NCBI GenBank assembly: GCA_030066905.1 | Contig: JASJAR010000011.1 | Location: 1-64,000 of the forward strand | DNA: 64,000 nt | Origin: Paracoccaceae bacterium | GTDB taxonomy: Bacteria; Pseudomonadota; Alphaproteobacteria; Rhodobacterales; Rhodobacteraceae | Direction: 5' to 3' | In this document: piece after piece, positions 42,558-50,509 of the stretch | How positions within the stretch are numbered: the first letter of the stretch is position 1 | Layout of the letters: each line of letters starts with the position of its first letter | Made by a program: the position numbers and the translations under genes | The notes under the pieces: generated by a model | Told to the model about the DNA's origin: nothing | Databases searched by the model: none | What the model saw: only the letters and a program-made list of their open reading frames with translations

Positions 42558-43478
42558 ATGCATATCGAATTCCGCCACCTCCGCACCATCAAGGCGATCC
42601 ATGACGCCGGCGGCCTTGCCCGCGCCGCCGAGGTCCTGAACATCACCCAGTCGGCGCTCAGCCATCAGATCAAGGGGCTCGAAGACCAGGCCGGCGTCGA
42701 GCTTTTCGTCCGCCGCACCAAGCCCCTGCGGCTGTCGGCGGCGGGCCAGCGGCTCCTGCGTGCGGCCGAGCGCATCCTCCCCGAGGTCGCCGCCGTCGAG
42801 GACGAGTTCCGGGGGCTTCGCGACGGCAAGTCGGGGCGGCTGCACATCGCGATCGAATGCCATGCCTGTTTCGAATGGCTCTTTCCGGTGCTCGAGGCGT
42901 TCCGCAAGGCCTGGCCGGACGTCGATGTCGACATCCGCCCCGGTCTCGCCTTCGACGCCCTCCCCGCGCTCCAGCGCGAGGATGTCGATGTGGTGATCTC
43001 GTCGGACCCCGAAACCCTGCCCGGCGTCGATTTCACCGCCCTTTTCGATTACGAGCCGGTCTTCGTCGCGGCCTCGGCCCACCCCCTGGCGCAGAAACCC
43101 TTTGTCGAAGCCGAGGACTTCCGCGGCGAGACCCTCATCACCTACCCCGTCGACCGCGCCCGGCTCGATGTCTTCACCGAACTTCTGAGCCCCGTCAGGG
43201 TCGAACCCGCAGCGATCCGCCAGGTCGAACTGACGGCGGTAATCCTCCTACTGGTGGCGTCCAACCGAGGTGTGGCGGTGCTGCCCGATTGGGTGGTGCG
43301 CGAAGTGCGCACCTCGTCGGACTACGTCACCCGCCCGCTCACCGCCAAGGGCGTCACCCGCCGGCTTTACGCCGCGACCCGCGCCGAGGACACCACACGC
43401 CCCTACATGGCCCATCTTTTGCGGCTCGCCCACCGCATCCCCGTCCGCCTCCAGCGGGGCGACCCCGTCACCGCCTGA
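42558..43478 (+). CDS. metR: LysR-family regulator MetR
   Basis: A 306-residue LysR-type regulator. The N-terminal winged HTH is at 1-62 (FRHLRTIKAIHDAGGLARAA, LNITQSALSHQIKGLEDQAG) and the effector-binding domain at about 90-300 (GRLHIAIECHACFEWLFPVL, PDVDVDIRPGLAFDALPALQ). ECHTCFxWLxP and GLxFxPLxxLxxGxxDVVxTSDP-like blocks identify it as MetR, the homocysteine-responsive activator of methionine genes. It is divergent from metF, the classical arrangement, with a matching binding site between them. Confidence 0.92.
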   Translation: MHIEFRHLRTIKAIHDAGGLARAAEVLNITQSALSHQIKGLEDQAGVELFVRRTKPLRLSAAGQRLLRAAERILPEVAAVEDEFRGLRDGKSGRLHIAIECHACFEWLFPVLEAFRKAWPDVDVDIRPGLAFDALPALQREDVDVVISSDPETLPGVDFTALFDYEPVFVAASAHPLAQKPFVEAEDFRGETLITYPVDRARLDVFTELLSPVRVEPAAIRQVELTAVILLLVASNRGVAVLPDWVVREVRTSSDYVTRPLTAKGVTRRLYAATRAEDTTRPYMAHLLRLAHRIPVRLQRGDPVTA

Positions 43479-43483
43479 CAAGG

Positions 43484-43519
43484 CGTCTTCATCTTGGCCA
43501 AAGTACCGCCGCCGGAGGC
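43484..43519 (+). repeat. CTTCATCTTGG-type repeat, copy 3
   Basis: CGTCTTCATCTTGGCCAAAG then TACCGCCGCCGGAGG matches the core of the elements at 36314 and 38120. It starts six bases after the metR stop. Downstream hairpins are shorter here. Confidence 0.65.
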
Positions 43520-43659
43520 AACGGTCTTTCGCACGAATGGTCGAACCCTGATCCTTCGGACGAAGGTTCGGCTCCCAGCGGGTCGCGGGAGTGCCGCCGC
43601 CCCTTGGCTTCGCGGCGGCGGCGGATTATGCGAGCGCCCCAGGGGCAAGGAGCGGCGCG

Positions 43660-44448
43660 ATGCAGGGTTCGGCAAATCTCAACGTGATGATCAAGGCCGC
43701 CCAGAAGGCCGCGCGCGGGCTTGTGAAGGATTTCCGCGAGGTCGAGAACCTCCAGGTCACCTCGAAATCCGCCGGCGACTTCGTTTCCCGCGCCGATATC
43801 CGCGCCGAGGATGTGATCCGCGAGGCCCTCATGGAGGCCCGGCCGAATTACGGCTGGCTCGGCGAGGAGAGCGAGGGGGTCGCCGGCAAGGACCCGACCC
43901 GGCGCTGGATCGTCGATCCGCTCGACGGGACCACGAACTACCTCCACGGCCTGCCCCATTGGGCAGTCTCCATCGCGCTCGAGCACAAGGGCGAGATCGT
44001 CGCGGGGGTGATCTACGACCCCGCGAAGGACGAGATGTTCGTCGCCGAGAAGGGGCAGGGGGCCTGGATGAACAACCAGCGCCTCAGGGTGTCGGACCGG
44101 TCGCGGATGATCGAGACGATCTTCGCCACCGGCATCCCCTTCGCGGGCAAGCCCGACCTTCCCGAGACGCTTCAGGATCTCGCCCGCCTGATGCCCCAGG
44201 TGGCCGGCGTGCGCCGCTGGGGGGCGGCGGCTCTCGATCTCGCCTATGTGGCGGCCGGCCGGTACGACGGGTTCTGGGAGCGCCGCCTGATGCCCTGGGA
44301 CAAGGCGGCGGGCGTGCTCATCGTGCGCGAGGCCGGCGGGCTCGTCGAGGCTGTCGCGCCGGGCGGGGACGCGCTGGCGACCGGGGGCGTGATCGCGGCC
44401 AACGCCGACGTCTTCAACGCCTTCTCGCGGATAATCCGCTCAAATTGA
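43660..44448 (+). CDS. suhB: Inositol monophosphatase family protein (SuhB-like)
   Basis: A 262-residue Mg-dependent, Li-sensitive phosphatase. Motifs in order: EVENLQVTSKSAGDFVSRAD, LGEESEG (metal Glu), WIVDPLDGTTNYLHGLP (two Asp and Thr of the metal site), and the C-terminal WDKAAGVLIVREAGG with the catalytic-site Asp. It hydrolyses inositol-1-phosphate or related sugar phosphates; SuhB also joins rRNA antitermination complexes in E. coli. AAGGAG precedes the ATG at 43660, which is chosen over a longer in-frame start. Confidence 0.94.
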   Translation: MQGSANLNVMIKAAQKAARGLVKDFREVENLQVTSKSAGDFVSRADIRAEDVIREALMEARPNYGWLGEESEGVAGKDPTRRWIVDPLDGTTNYLHGLPHWAVSIALEHKGEIVAGVIYDPAKDEMFVAEKGQGAWMNNQRLRVSDRSRMIETIFATGIPFAGKPDLPETLQDLARLMPQVAGVRRWGAAALDLAYVAAGRYDGFWERRLMPWDKAAGVLIVREAGGLVEAVAPGGDALATGGVIAANADVFNAFSRIIRSN

Positions 44449-44501
44449 GACACCCGCCGGTCGGCCACAGTTCTGCCCGAATCGCGGGGCAGCTTGGTCT
44501 C

Positions 44502-44708
44502 ATGTCTGCCAAAGCTGCCCCCATTCCCCCCGTTTCGCCCGTCCGGCGCCCCAGAGGTAAACAAAAGCTGTCGGTCTGGGCGGGTTCCGCCGTCGCGGCT
44601 GCCGGTCTCGGATTGCTCCTTGCCGGCGCCTCGGCCAGCGACGTCGCCCATCTGTCGGATGCCCTCGGCGCGCCGGTGGAGACGAGCCCGCTTCCGGCGC
44701 ACGGTTAA
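44502..44708 (+). CDS. Possible 68-residue single-span protein
   Basis: A short frame after suhB with a basic N-terminus (PVRRPRGKQKLSVWAG) and one hydrophobic run (SAVAAAGLGLLLAGASASDV), giving the look of a small anchored protein. There is no clear ribosome-binding site and no family match that I know. Given the high GC content it could be a chance frame. Confidence 0.3.
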   Translation: MSAKAAPIPPVSPVRRPRGKQKLSVWAGSAVAAAGLGLLLAGASASDVAHLSDALGAPVETSPLPAHG

Positions 44709-44795
44709 GGCCTCGCCTGCACCCGCCGGTTCGGACCGAAGGCCGGGCATCGCGCCCGGCTTCGATGAGCGCGCCGACGGTCGTCTCCCGCGACA

Positions 44796-44872
44796 CCCGC
44801 CCCGGGGCCCGACCCGGGGTCTGGCGAACCGAGGCGCACCGCTCGTCGGGGTCCCCCGGATCGCGTCCGGGC
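44796..44872 (+). repeat. Double-hairpin intergenic repeat, copy 2 (diverged)
   Basis: The left arm CCCCGGGGCCCGACCCGGGG and right arm CCCCCGGATCGCGTCCGGG flank a linker of about 35 bases, same orientation as copy 1. It is more diverged than most copies. Confidence 0.6.
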
Positions 44873-45238
44873 CAGGCAGGGTCGCGCCTGGGGCGGGTCT
44901 TCCTGCCAGTCGTCGCCGCCCCCACCGCACGGTGCCCCAAGCCTCCGTCAACCTTTTGGGGCGATACCTCACCCCGCGATGCGCATCGCCAGACGGCCCT
45001 CGGGCCGCGTCGGGCCCGGCAAAAACCGGACCGGGGCGGTACCCGGTGACAGTGGATCCACTGCTTCATGGGACCCGACCGACACTTCCCCGCCAGAACG
45101 GCAGCCCAAGACCGCCCCCGGGACATCCCGGGCCGGCGGCAGAAGGCGTTGGAGACGCGGATGGCCGGTGTTGAACCGAAGCGTAGGTCTTTGTCTTGAG
45201 GGGGCTTTTGGCGCGCGCTCCAAAATCATCACGAAACA

Positions 45239-45312
45239 CGCCCCGGATGTGATCCGGGGGCCCCGATCCGCTGGAACGCTCCACCGATCGAGGTCGGGGG
45301 TCACGCCCGGGG
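45239..45312 (-). repeat. Double-hairpin intergenic repeat, copy 3 (inverted)
   Basis: Read on the minus strand it has the left arm CCCCGGGCGTGACCCCCGA, linker CCTCGATCGGTGGAGCGTTC and CAGCGGATCGGGGC, then CCCCCGGATCACATCCGGGG. It is close to copy 1, including the AGCGGATCGGGGCCCC junction. It lies just past the rhomboid gene stop. Confidence 0.75.
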
Positions 45313-45328
45313 AAGGGGTCTTCGCCGC

Positions 45329-46069
45329 CTAACGCCGCCGCCCCGCCCTGGGCACCGAGCTTCGGACCATCCGGTACCGCGCCTCGGGGTGCGGCGGGTG
45401 CCCGTCGGTGCGGCGCCAGAAGCCGGGACCGCCGAGCCGCAGCCAGAGCGGGACGGTCATCGCGAGGCCGGCGAGAAACCCGCCCGCATGGGCCCAGTAG
45501 GCGACGCCGCCCCCGGCGGTGTCGGTCACGCTGCCCGAGAAAAGCTGCAATGCGAACCAGAGGCCCAGAACGATCCCCGCCGGCAGCGGGATGATCCGGA
45601 TGATGACGATCAGGATCACCAGGATATCGACCCGTGCCCTGGGAAAGAGCAGGATATAGCCGCCCATCACGGCGGCCACGGCGCCCGATGCACCGACCAT
45701 AGGGACGAAACTGAAGGGATCGGCGGCCACCTGCGCGAGCGCCGCCCCGACGCCGCCGGCGATGTAGAACAGCAGAAACGGCCCATGGCCCATCTCGTCT
45801 TCGAGGTTGTCGCCGAAGACCCAGAGAAAGAGCATGTTGCCGATCAGATGCATGATCCCTCCGTGCAGGAACATCGAAGTCAGGATCGTGATCGGCGCTT
45901 CGGTGAGTTGCGCGGGCACGAGCCCCCAGGTCATGTAGACGGCGTTCAGCGCCCGGGGATCGGAGAACATCGGAAGATAACTGAGAAACACCAACACGTT
46001 GGCCGCGATCAGTGCCCAGGTGACATAGGGCGTGCGGTTCGACGGATTGTGGTCGCGGATCGGAAACAT
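45329..46069 (-). CDS. Rhomboid-family intramembrane serine protease
   Basis: A 246-residue protein with six predicted membrane spans. The rhomboid signature HGGIMHLIGNMLFLWVFG is at 69-86, the catalytic Ser128 in VGASGAVAAVMGG and His194 in AHAGGFLAGL, so the Ser-His dyad is complete. These proteases cut single-span membrane proteins within the bilayer; the substrate is unknown. I chose the ATG at 46069 because the frame upstream has no family resemblance and the N-terminus MFPIRDHNPS is typical. It diverges from the TPR gene. Confidence 0.92.
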   Translation of the reverse strand: MFPIRDHNPSNRTPYVTWALIAANVLVFLSYLPMFSDPRALNAVYMTWGLVPAQLTEAPITILTSMFLHGGIMHLIGNMLFLWVFGDNLEDEMGHGPFLLFYIAGGVGAALAQVAADPFSFVPMVGASGAVAAVMGGYILLFPRARVDILVILIVIIRIIPLPAGIVLGLWFALQLFSGSVTDTAGGGVAYWAHAGGFLAGLAMTVPLWLRLGGPGFWRRTDGHPPHPEARYRMVRSSVPRAGRRR

Positions 46070-46171
46070 CGCGCTTGAGGTGGACCGCGTGGGGCCGCAG
46101 GTCAAGCGCGCACGCGGGGACGTGACCGGAGTTTTCTTGACGCCGGCGCCGGCCGCTGCACTCTTTGAGCA

Positions 46172-46720
46172 ATGGCCAGCCATGTCTCCGCCGTTCTCGC
46201 CGCACTGCTGATGCCCGCCCTCGCTCAGGCGGCCTGCCCGCCGGGCCCCGAGATCGAGGAACCCTCCGCCCGCCTCATCCTCGAACTGCGCGAGGCGGAG
46301 AACGAGATGGCCGCCCGGGCACTCAACGCAGAACTCTGGACGCTCTGGCTTCAGGCGCCTGATGCCGAAGCGCAATCCCTGCTCGACGACGGGATCGCGC
46401 GGCTCAGGGTTGCCGATCATGCCGGGGCCGAGGCGGCCTTCACTGCACTCATCGCCTATTGTCCGGATTACGCCGAAGGCTACAACCAGCGCGCCTTCTC
46501 CGCCTATCTGAGGGGCGATTACGGCCAGGCGCTCGAAGACCTCGACCTGGCCCTGGTACGTCGCCCGACCCATATCGGCGCGCTTTCGGGCAGGGCGCTG
46601 ACGCTGATGGGGCTCGGCCGCGTCGAGGCCGGGCAACGCGCCCTTCGCGACGCGCTTGCGCTCAACCCCTGGCTGTCGGAGCGCCATCTCCTGATCGAGA
46701 CGCCCGGCGAGGACCTCTGA
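46172..46720 (+). CDS. Secreted TPR-repeat protein
   Basis: A 182-residue periplasmic protein with a signal peptide (MASHVSAVLAALLMPALAQA-A). Two to three tetratricopeptide repeats lie at about 65-165 (AGAEAAFTALIAYCPDYAEG, RAFSAYLRGDYGQALEDLDL, ALTLMGLGRVEAGQRALRDA). TPRs mediate protein contacts; the partner is unknown. It ends 44 bases before the tRNA-Leu gene. Confidence 0.82.
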   Translation: MASHVSAVLAALLMPALAQAACPPGPEIEEPSARLILELREAENEMAARALNAELWTLWLQAPDAEAQSLLDDGIARLRVADHAGAEAAFTALIAYCPDYAEGYNQRAFSAYLRGDYGQALEDLDLALVRRPTHIGALSGRALTLMGLGRVEAGQRALRDALALNPWLSERHLLIETPGEDL

Positions 46721-46763
46721 CCGCTTGCCCCGCCCCCCCGAGGCGGCCTACCCATGGGGTCGT

Positions 46764-46849
46764 GCGGGCGTGATGGAATGGTAGACATACCGGACTTAAA
46801 ATCCGGAGGGGGAAACCCCGTGCGGGTTCAAGTCCCGCCGCCCGCACCA
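46764..46849 (+). tRNA. tRNA-Leu (anticodon UAA)
   Basis: An 86-base class II tRNA. The acceptor stem GCGGGCG pairs with CGCCCGC, and the CCA end is encoded. The anticodon arm is CCGGA-CTTAAAA-TCCGG with anticodon TAA, and a long variable arm (GGGG-GAAA-CCCC) is present. The T arm is GCGGG-TTCAAGT-CCCGC. It reads UUA codons. tRNA-Leu genes are frequent integration sites, and accessory-looking genes follow, but I see no integrase or duplicated tRNA end in the window. Confidence 0.97.
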
Positions 46850-47076
46850 CGTCTTTCGGCCTGCCGCGCTTCGCGCTGCTTGAGGCCGGGGCGCCGATGC
46901 CGGGCCGGTCCTCGCCTTCCGAGTGTCGTCGCATCGCCGATCGCCCCCCGAGCGGCGCGGGACGGCGCCGGCGGCCGCCGCACGGCGCGACCGATCGGAT
47001 TAACGATTGCCTTGTCGGCGCAAGGCGGCCTAGACACTGGAACAAAACGCGAGCAGTGAACCAAAACCCGGGTCGG

Positions 47077-48522
47077 ATGCGCCGAGGAGATTACAAAAGA
47101 GCCCTGTCGTGGAGCCCTCCGCCTCCCGAAGCGCTTCTGTCGCATTACAAGCTCGGTGGCTACCCAGTGGAGCTAATCACCCGGATCGCCGACAAGTACC
47201 TGATCCGAAAAGAGAACATCGAGCGGGCCTGGGTCCGCGCCCTGCATCACCTGCCAGAAACCCTGGCCGGCGGCGACCCGCTCGACATCCTTGAGTTTTC
47301 CACCGCCCATGGGGCGATGCTCGAAATCTGGCGCGCTGCGGGCCACCGGGTCCGGGGAACCGACTGGGACGGCTGGCCCGACGATTACGCCAAGAGCCCC
47401 GCGCGGAAGGACTGGCTCGATGCGATGCTGGCCGAGACCCACGACAACCCGCGCGCCGAGACCAATCGCGGCTGGGTCTATCAGCCGATCATCGAGGCGA
47501 CCGGGCTCGATGTCGATCTCTTCGACGCCGGCGCCCGGCCTTATCCCTATCGGGACAAATCCTACGACGTGGTCTGCTGCTATCAGGCGCTCGAAGCCTA
47601 TGCGCCGCCGGCCGAGTGGCCCGGGATCGTCGGGGAGTTCTGCCGGATCGCACGCCAAAGCGTTGTCGTGGGGTTCAACCCGCCTCCGAGGGGGCTGCGC
47701 GAGGATGCCGAGCATTTCCATCAGCAGCACGCCGCCTTCGAGACGCTGAGGACCTTGGAGGCCTATGGGCTGAAGGCCGTTTTCCTCGAATTCGGCGAAA
47801 CCAATGCCGGGTTTCACCCCACCGCCCTGAAACTCATGGCGGTGCCCGGCGCGAAGGAGGGACCAGCGATGCCTGCCGCAAACGCCAGCCAGGTCAAGCA
47901 GACCGGGCCCAAGGGCGACACCTTCTACAAGGCCAGGGCCCGCAACTACGAAACCCGCCGCAAGAAGCAGGATTGGTGGCATGTCGAGCAGGAGGAGATG
48001 AAGAGCCTCCTTTTCGGGCTGCCGCGCGGCCTGTCGGTGGTGGACATCCCCTTCGGAACAGGGCGCTTCGTGCCCTATTACAAGGAGTTCGGCTACACGA
48101 TCACCGGGCTCGACGTCTCCCAGGACATGTTCGACGCCGCACGCGAAGCCCTCGGTCCGCTCTTTGACGAATGCACCTGTGTGACCGGGGATGCAGCCGA
48201 ACTGCCGTTCGACGACGCGGGCTTCGATCTCGTTGTCAGCACGAGGTTCCTGCGCGATATCGTGACCTTCTCCCAGGCCAAGGCGATCCTGGCCGAAATG
48301 GCGCGGGTCACCTCGCGCTACGCGATCCTGCAACTCGGCGAGAACCCCGACGGCGAGATCGAGATCGGGCCGGACGACGTGATGGGCGGGGCGCTGAGCC
48401 GCGCCTCGGTGGACGCGCTTTTGGCGGGCTTCGGGTTCAGGGTGCTGGAGCGCCGGCTGGTGAAGTCCGCACCGGAGGTTGGCGAGGTCTACCATATCCT
48501 CTGCGAAAAAACCGACCTATGA
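47077..48522 (+). CDS. Tandem SAM-methyltransferase-like protein
   Basis: A 481-residue protein with two class I methyltransferase-like halves. The N-terminal half (about 60-270) includes DPLDILEFSTAHGAMLEIW, in which motif I is degenerate, and the motif-IV-like YDVVCCYQALEAYAPPAEWP. The C-terminal half (about 290-480) has an intact motif I, VVDIPFGTGRFVPYYKE, TGLDVSQDMFDAARE as motif II and FDLVVSTRFLRDIV as motif IV. Residues about 20-45 form a helical extension. It probably has one active and one inactive domain. Start could also be a GTG at 47056. The next gene overlaps its stop by four bases (ATGA), so the pair is coupled. Acceptor unknown. Confidence 0.8.
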   Translation: MRRGDYKRALSWSPPPPEALLSHYKLGGYPVELITRIADKYLIRKENIERAWVRALHHLPETLAGGDPLDILEFSTAHGAMLEIWRAAGHRVRGTDWDGWPDDYAKSPARKDWLDAMLAETHDNPRAETNRGWVYQPIIEATGLDVDLFDAGARPYPYRDKSYDVVCCYQALEAYAPPAEWPGIVGEFCRIARQSVVVGFNPPPRGLREDAEHFHQQHAAFETLRTLEAYGLKAVFLEFGETNAGFHPTALKLMAVPGAKEGPAMPAANASQVKQTGPKGDTFYKARARNYETRRKKQDWWHVEQEEMKSLLFGLPRGLSVVDIPFGTGRFVPYYKEFGYTITGLDVSQDMFDAAREALGPLFDECTCVTGDAAELPFDDAGFDLVVSTRFLRDIVTFSQAKAILAEMARVTSRYAILQLGENPDGEIEIGPDDVMGGALSRASVDALLAGFGFRVLERRLVKSAPEVGEVYHILCEKTDL

Positions 48523-49250
48523 TCGTTGAGGTGATCGGTCTTCCCGGGGCCGGGAAGACGACGATCTCGGCGGAAATCGAGCGGCAGGTTCTGGCCGCCG
48601 GCGGTCAGGCGGCGGGCCTGCGCGACGTCGCGTTCCGGCGGATGCAGGCCAAGCGGCGGGAGGTCCGGTTCATCCGCAACCGCCCCGAGCGGGCGAGCAT
48701 GTTCGGGGCGTTCAGCTTTCGCCAGAAACATGCGGAGGTTTTCGAGACCCTGTCGCATGGCCGCGACGAAGAGCTTCCGACGGTTCTTTGGAATCTCGAA
48801 CTGATGGCGCAGTATTACTTCGCGACCGACGGCGGGCCGGGCCCGGGGCTCCTCGTCGTCGACGAGGGGTTCGTTCACCGCGGGGCCGCCCATCTACTGG
48901 AGCGGCCGCCGGAGGAATTCGACCGGTTCGTCGCTGCCCTTCCGGGCGACTTCGCGCTCGTCTACCTTGCGCTGCCTGTCGATGAGGCGCTTGCCAGAGC
49001 CAGCACCCGCCGCCGGGGCCTCAATCACATGTGGCCGGGCCGGAGCGAGGGCGACATCCTCCGGCAGATGGAGCGGGTTGCGGCGCAGATCGCGCGGGCG
49101 GCCGCGCTTTGGCGGCACCGGGGTTGCGCGGTCATCGAGGTCGACGGCACCCAGCCACCGGACCGCGTGGCCGCCGCCGCCATCCAGGGGCTCGGCGGCG
49201 CCGATGCCGGGTTTCTCGGCAGGGCTCAGGCCGAGGGTGGCCGGTCGTAG
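48519..49250 (+). CDS. P-loop kinase-like protein
   Basis: A 243-residue nucleotide-binding protein starting MIVEVIGLPGAGKTTIS, with a Walker A GLPGAGKTT at 7-15. A Walker-B-like segment LLVVDEGFVHRGAAHLL and a lid-type basic region ASTRRRGLNHMWPG resemble small-molecule or nucleotide kinases. It is translationally coupled to the tandem methyltransferase, so the two likely modify the same substrate. The final 25 bases overlap the 3' end of the convergent lipoprotein gene (49226-49250). Confidence 0.8.
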   Translation: MIVEVIGLPGAGKTTISAEIERQVLAAGGQAAGLRDVAFRRMQAKRREVRFIRNRPERASMFGAFSFRQKHAEVFETLSHGRDEELPTVLWNLELMAQYYFATDGGPGPGLLVVDEGFVHRGAAHLLERPPEEFDRFVAALPGDFALVYLALPVDEALARASTRRRGLNHMWPGRSEGDILRQMERVAAQIARAAALWRHRGCAVIEVDGTQPPDRVAAAAIQGLGGADAGFLGRAQAEGGRS

Positions 49251-49780
49251 CGGCGCTGCTCGGCCTCGAGCATCCTGATCCGGTTCTTGATGCGCAGCTC
49301 TTCGAGAAACAGCCGGCCGCGCAGGCTGGCATCCTCGGCATCGAGATCGTGAACGGCGCGGCGGATGTCTCTCAGATCGCCCTTCAGCCGGTCGATGCGC
49401 TGTTCGATGCGCCAGTATTGCCGGCCGGTCTCATGGGCACGGGTCAGAAGGTCGAGGTCCTCGGCCGGGCAGACCGGCGACAATTGCCGTCCGCGGGTGG
49501 CCTCGGCATAAACCGTCGCGGGGGTGCAGTAGGTTCTCAGCCCCTGTTGCCGGCCGGCCTCCCATTCGGCGCGGTCGGGAGTGATGCCGTACTCCGCACA
49601 GGCCTCGGCATGGTTCGACAGAAAGCCCGGCAGCCGGCCCTTGGCCCCGTCCGCCGCCCCGATCGAGAACCAGTCCCCGGACCGGCAGGCGTCTTCTGAA
49701 AGCGTCGCGCAGGCGCCGAGGAACACCGCGAAGATGGTGACGGCGAGGGGGACGGGATGATGCGGGCGGAGGCGTTTCAT
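49226..49780 (-). CDS. DUF2799-like lipoprotein
   Basis: A 184-residue lipoprotein with signal peptide and lipobox VFLGAC (Cys24). The mature part matches the DUF2799 pattern: CRSGDWFSIGAADGAKGRLP, HAEACAEYGITPDRAEWEAG, QGLRTYCTPATVYAEATRGR. It ends in a coiled-coil-like tail (RIEQRIDRLKGDLRDIRRAV, LEELRIKNRIRMLEAEQRRY). Function unknown. The start at 49780 is the only one giving a lipobox at the right place. Its 3' end overlaps the convergent kinase-like gene. Confidence 0.8.
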   Translation of the reverse strand: MKRLRPHHPVPLAVTIFAVFLGACATLSEDACRSGDWFSIGAADGAKGRLPGFLSNHAEACAEYGITPDRAEWEAGRQQGLRTYCTPATVYAEATRGRQLSPVCPAEDLDLLTRAHETGRQYWRIEQRIDRLKGDLRDIRRAVHDLDAEDASLRGRLFLEELRIKNRIRMLEAEQRRYDRPPSA

Positions 49781-49821
49781 GCTCCAACTGGGCCCCTCCG
49801 CGGCCCTGCTATGCAATAGCG

Positions 49822-50406
49822 TCAGCGCCATTGGTTCGCGGGCTTCCCGTCCTTCGCCATGGCCGCCGTCTCGGCGATGCGCTTTGCACGGGTTTCGGGG
49901 CGCTTGGCGTTGAGGATCCATTCGAGGATGCCGCGCCGGGCGGACCGGGCAAACCCATCCCAGACGCTGCGGCAGCCGTTCGCGGCCAGCGCGTCGGCAA
50001 GATCGGGCGGCACGTCGAGGCGCTCGACGGCGTCCAGCCGCTCCCAGGAGCCGTCGGCCTTTGCCGCCTCGACCGCCGCGCGCCCGGGCGGTGCGAGCGC
50101 GCCTGCGGCGTCGAGCCGGGCGATGGCCTCCTTGTTCACGCGGCTCCAGTTCGAGCCCGGCTTGCGCGGCGCGATCCAGTGCATCGCGCGCAACGCGTCC
50201 TTGCCGCGCACGAGGCTGTCGACCCAGCCCCAGGCGAGGCATTCCTCGACGATCTCGCCCATCGGCAGGTAATGCGGCGAGGCTTTCTTGTGGTGGACGA
50301 GCCAGACGCCCGCGGTGCGTCGGTGATTGGCCCCGAGCCAGGCCCGGAGTTCGGCACGGCTGCGCACCTCCACTTCTTCGCGGTTCTCCAGCGGTCGTTT
50401 CGCCAT
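49822..50406 (-). CDS. YdeI/OmdA-family protein
   Basis: A 194-residue cytoplasmic protein of the YdeI (OmpD-associated) family, with VWLVHHKKASPHYLPMGEIV, ECLAWGWVDSLVRGKDALRA and WIAPRKPGSNWSRVNKEAIA as its conserved core. A C-terminal ARRGILEWILNAKRPETRAK block follows. It has been linked to bacteriocin and stress resistance in some bacteria, but its activity is not established. It diverges from the DUF3179 gene. Confidence 0.85.
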   Translation of the reverse strand: MAKRPLENREEVEVRSRAELRAWLGANHRRTAGVWLVHHKKASPHYLPMGEIVEECLAWGWVDSLVRGKDALRAMHWIAPRKPGSNWSRVNKEAIARLDAAGALAPPGRAAVEAAKADGSWERLDAVERLDVPPDLADALAANGCRSVWDGFARSARRGILEWILNAKRPETRAKRIAETAAMAKDGKPANQWR

Positions 50407-50509
50407 GCCTCAGGATGCGGCGACGGCCAATCGCACGCAAGGCTCGCAGAGATGTCAGTTCGCCGTGACCGGCCGCCCTGTCAGGGTGGCCCCGAAGGAG
50501 GACCGCCCC

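Larger units (their letters stand above)
44709..45328. other. 620-base gene-free stretch with two repeat copies
   Basis: No frame on either strand here looks like a known protein. It contains double-hairpin repeats at 44796-44872 and 45239-45312. Between them lie shorter GC-rich palindromic runs (around 45022-45050 and 45115-45135) that may be decayed copies. The rest shows nothing I can name. Confidence 0.5.

Noticed and set aside
44244..45304. Several overlapping minus-strand frames between suhB and the rhomboid gene
   Set aside because: Arg/Pro/Gly-rich sequence with no conserved motif. The stretch is dominated by palindromic repeats that create open frames by chance.
46764..46849. tRNA-flanked genomic island downstream of tRNA-Leu
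   Set aside because: No integrase and no duplicated tRNA 3' end were found in the following 17 kb, so I do not call an island.
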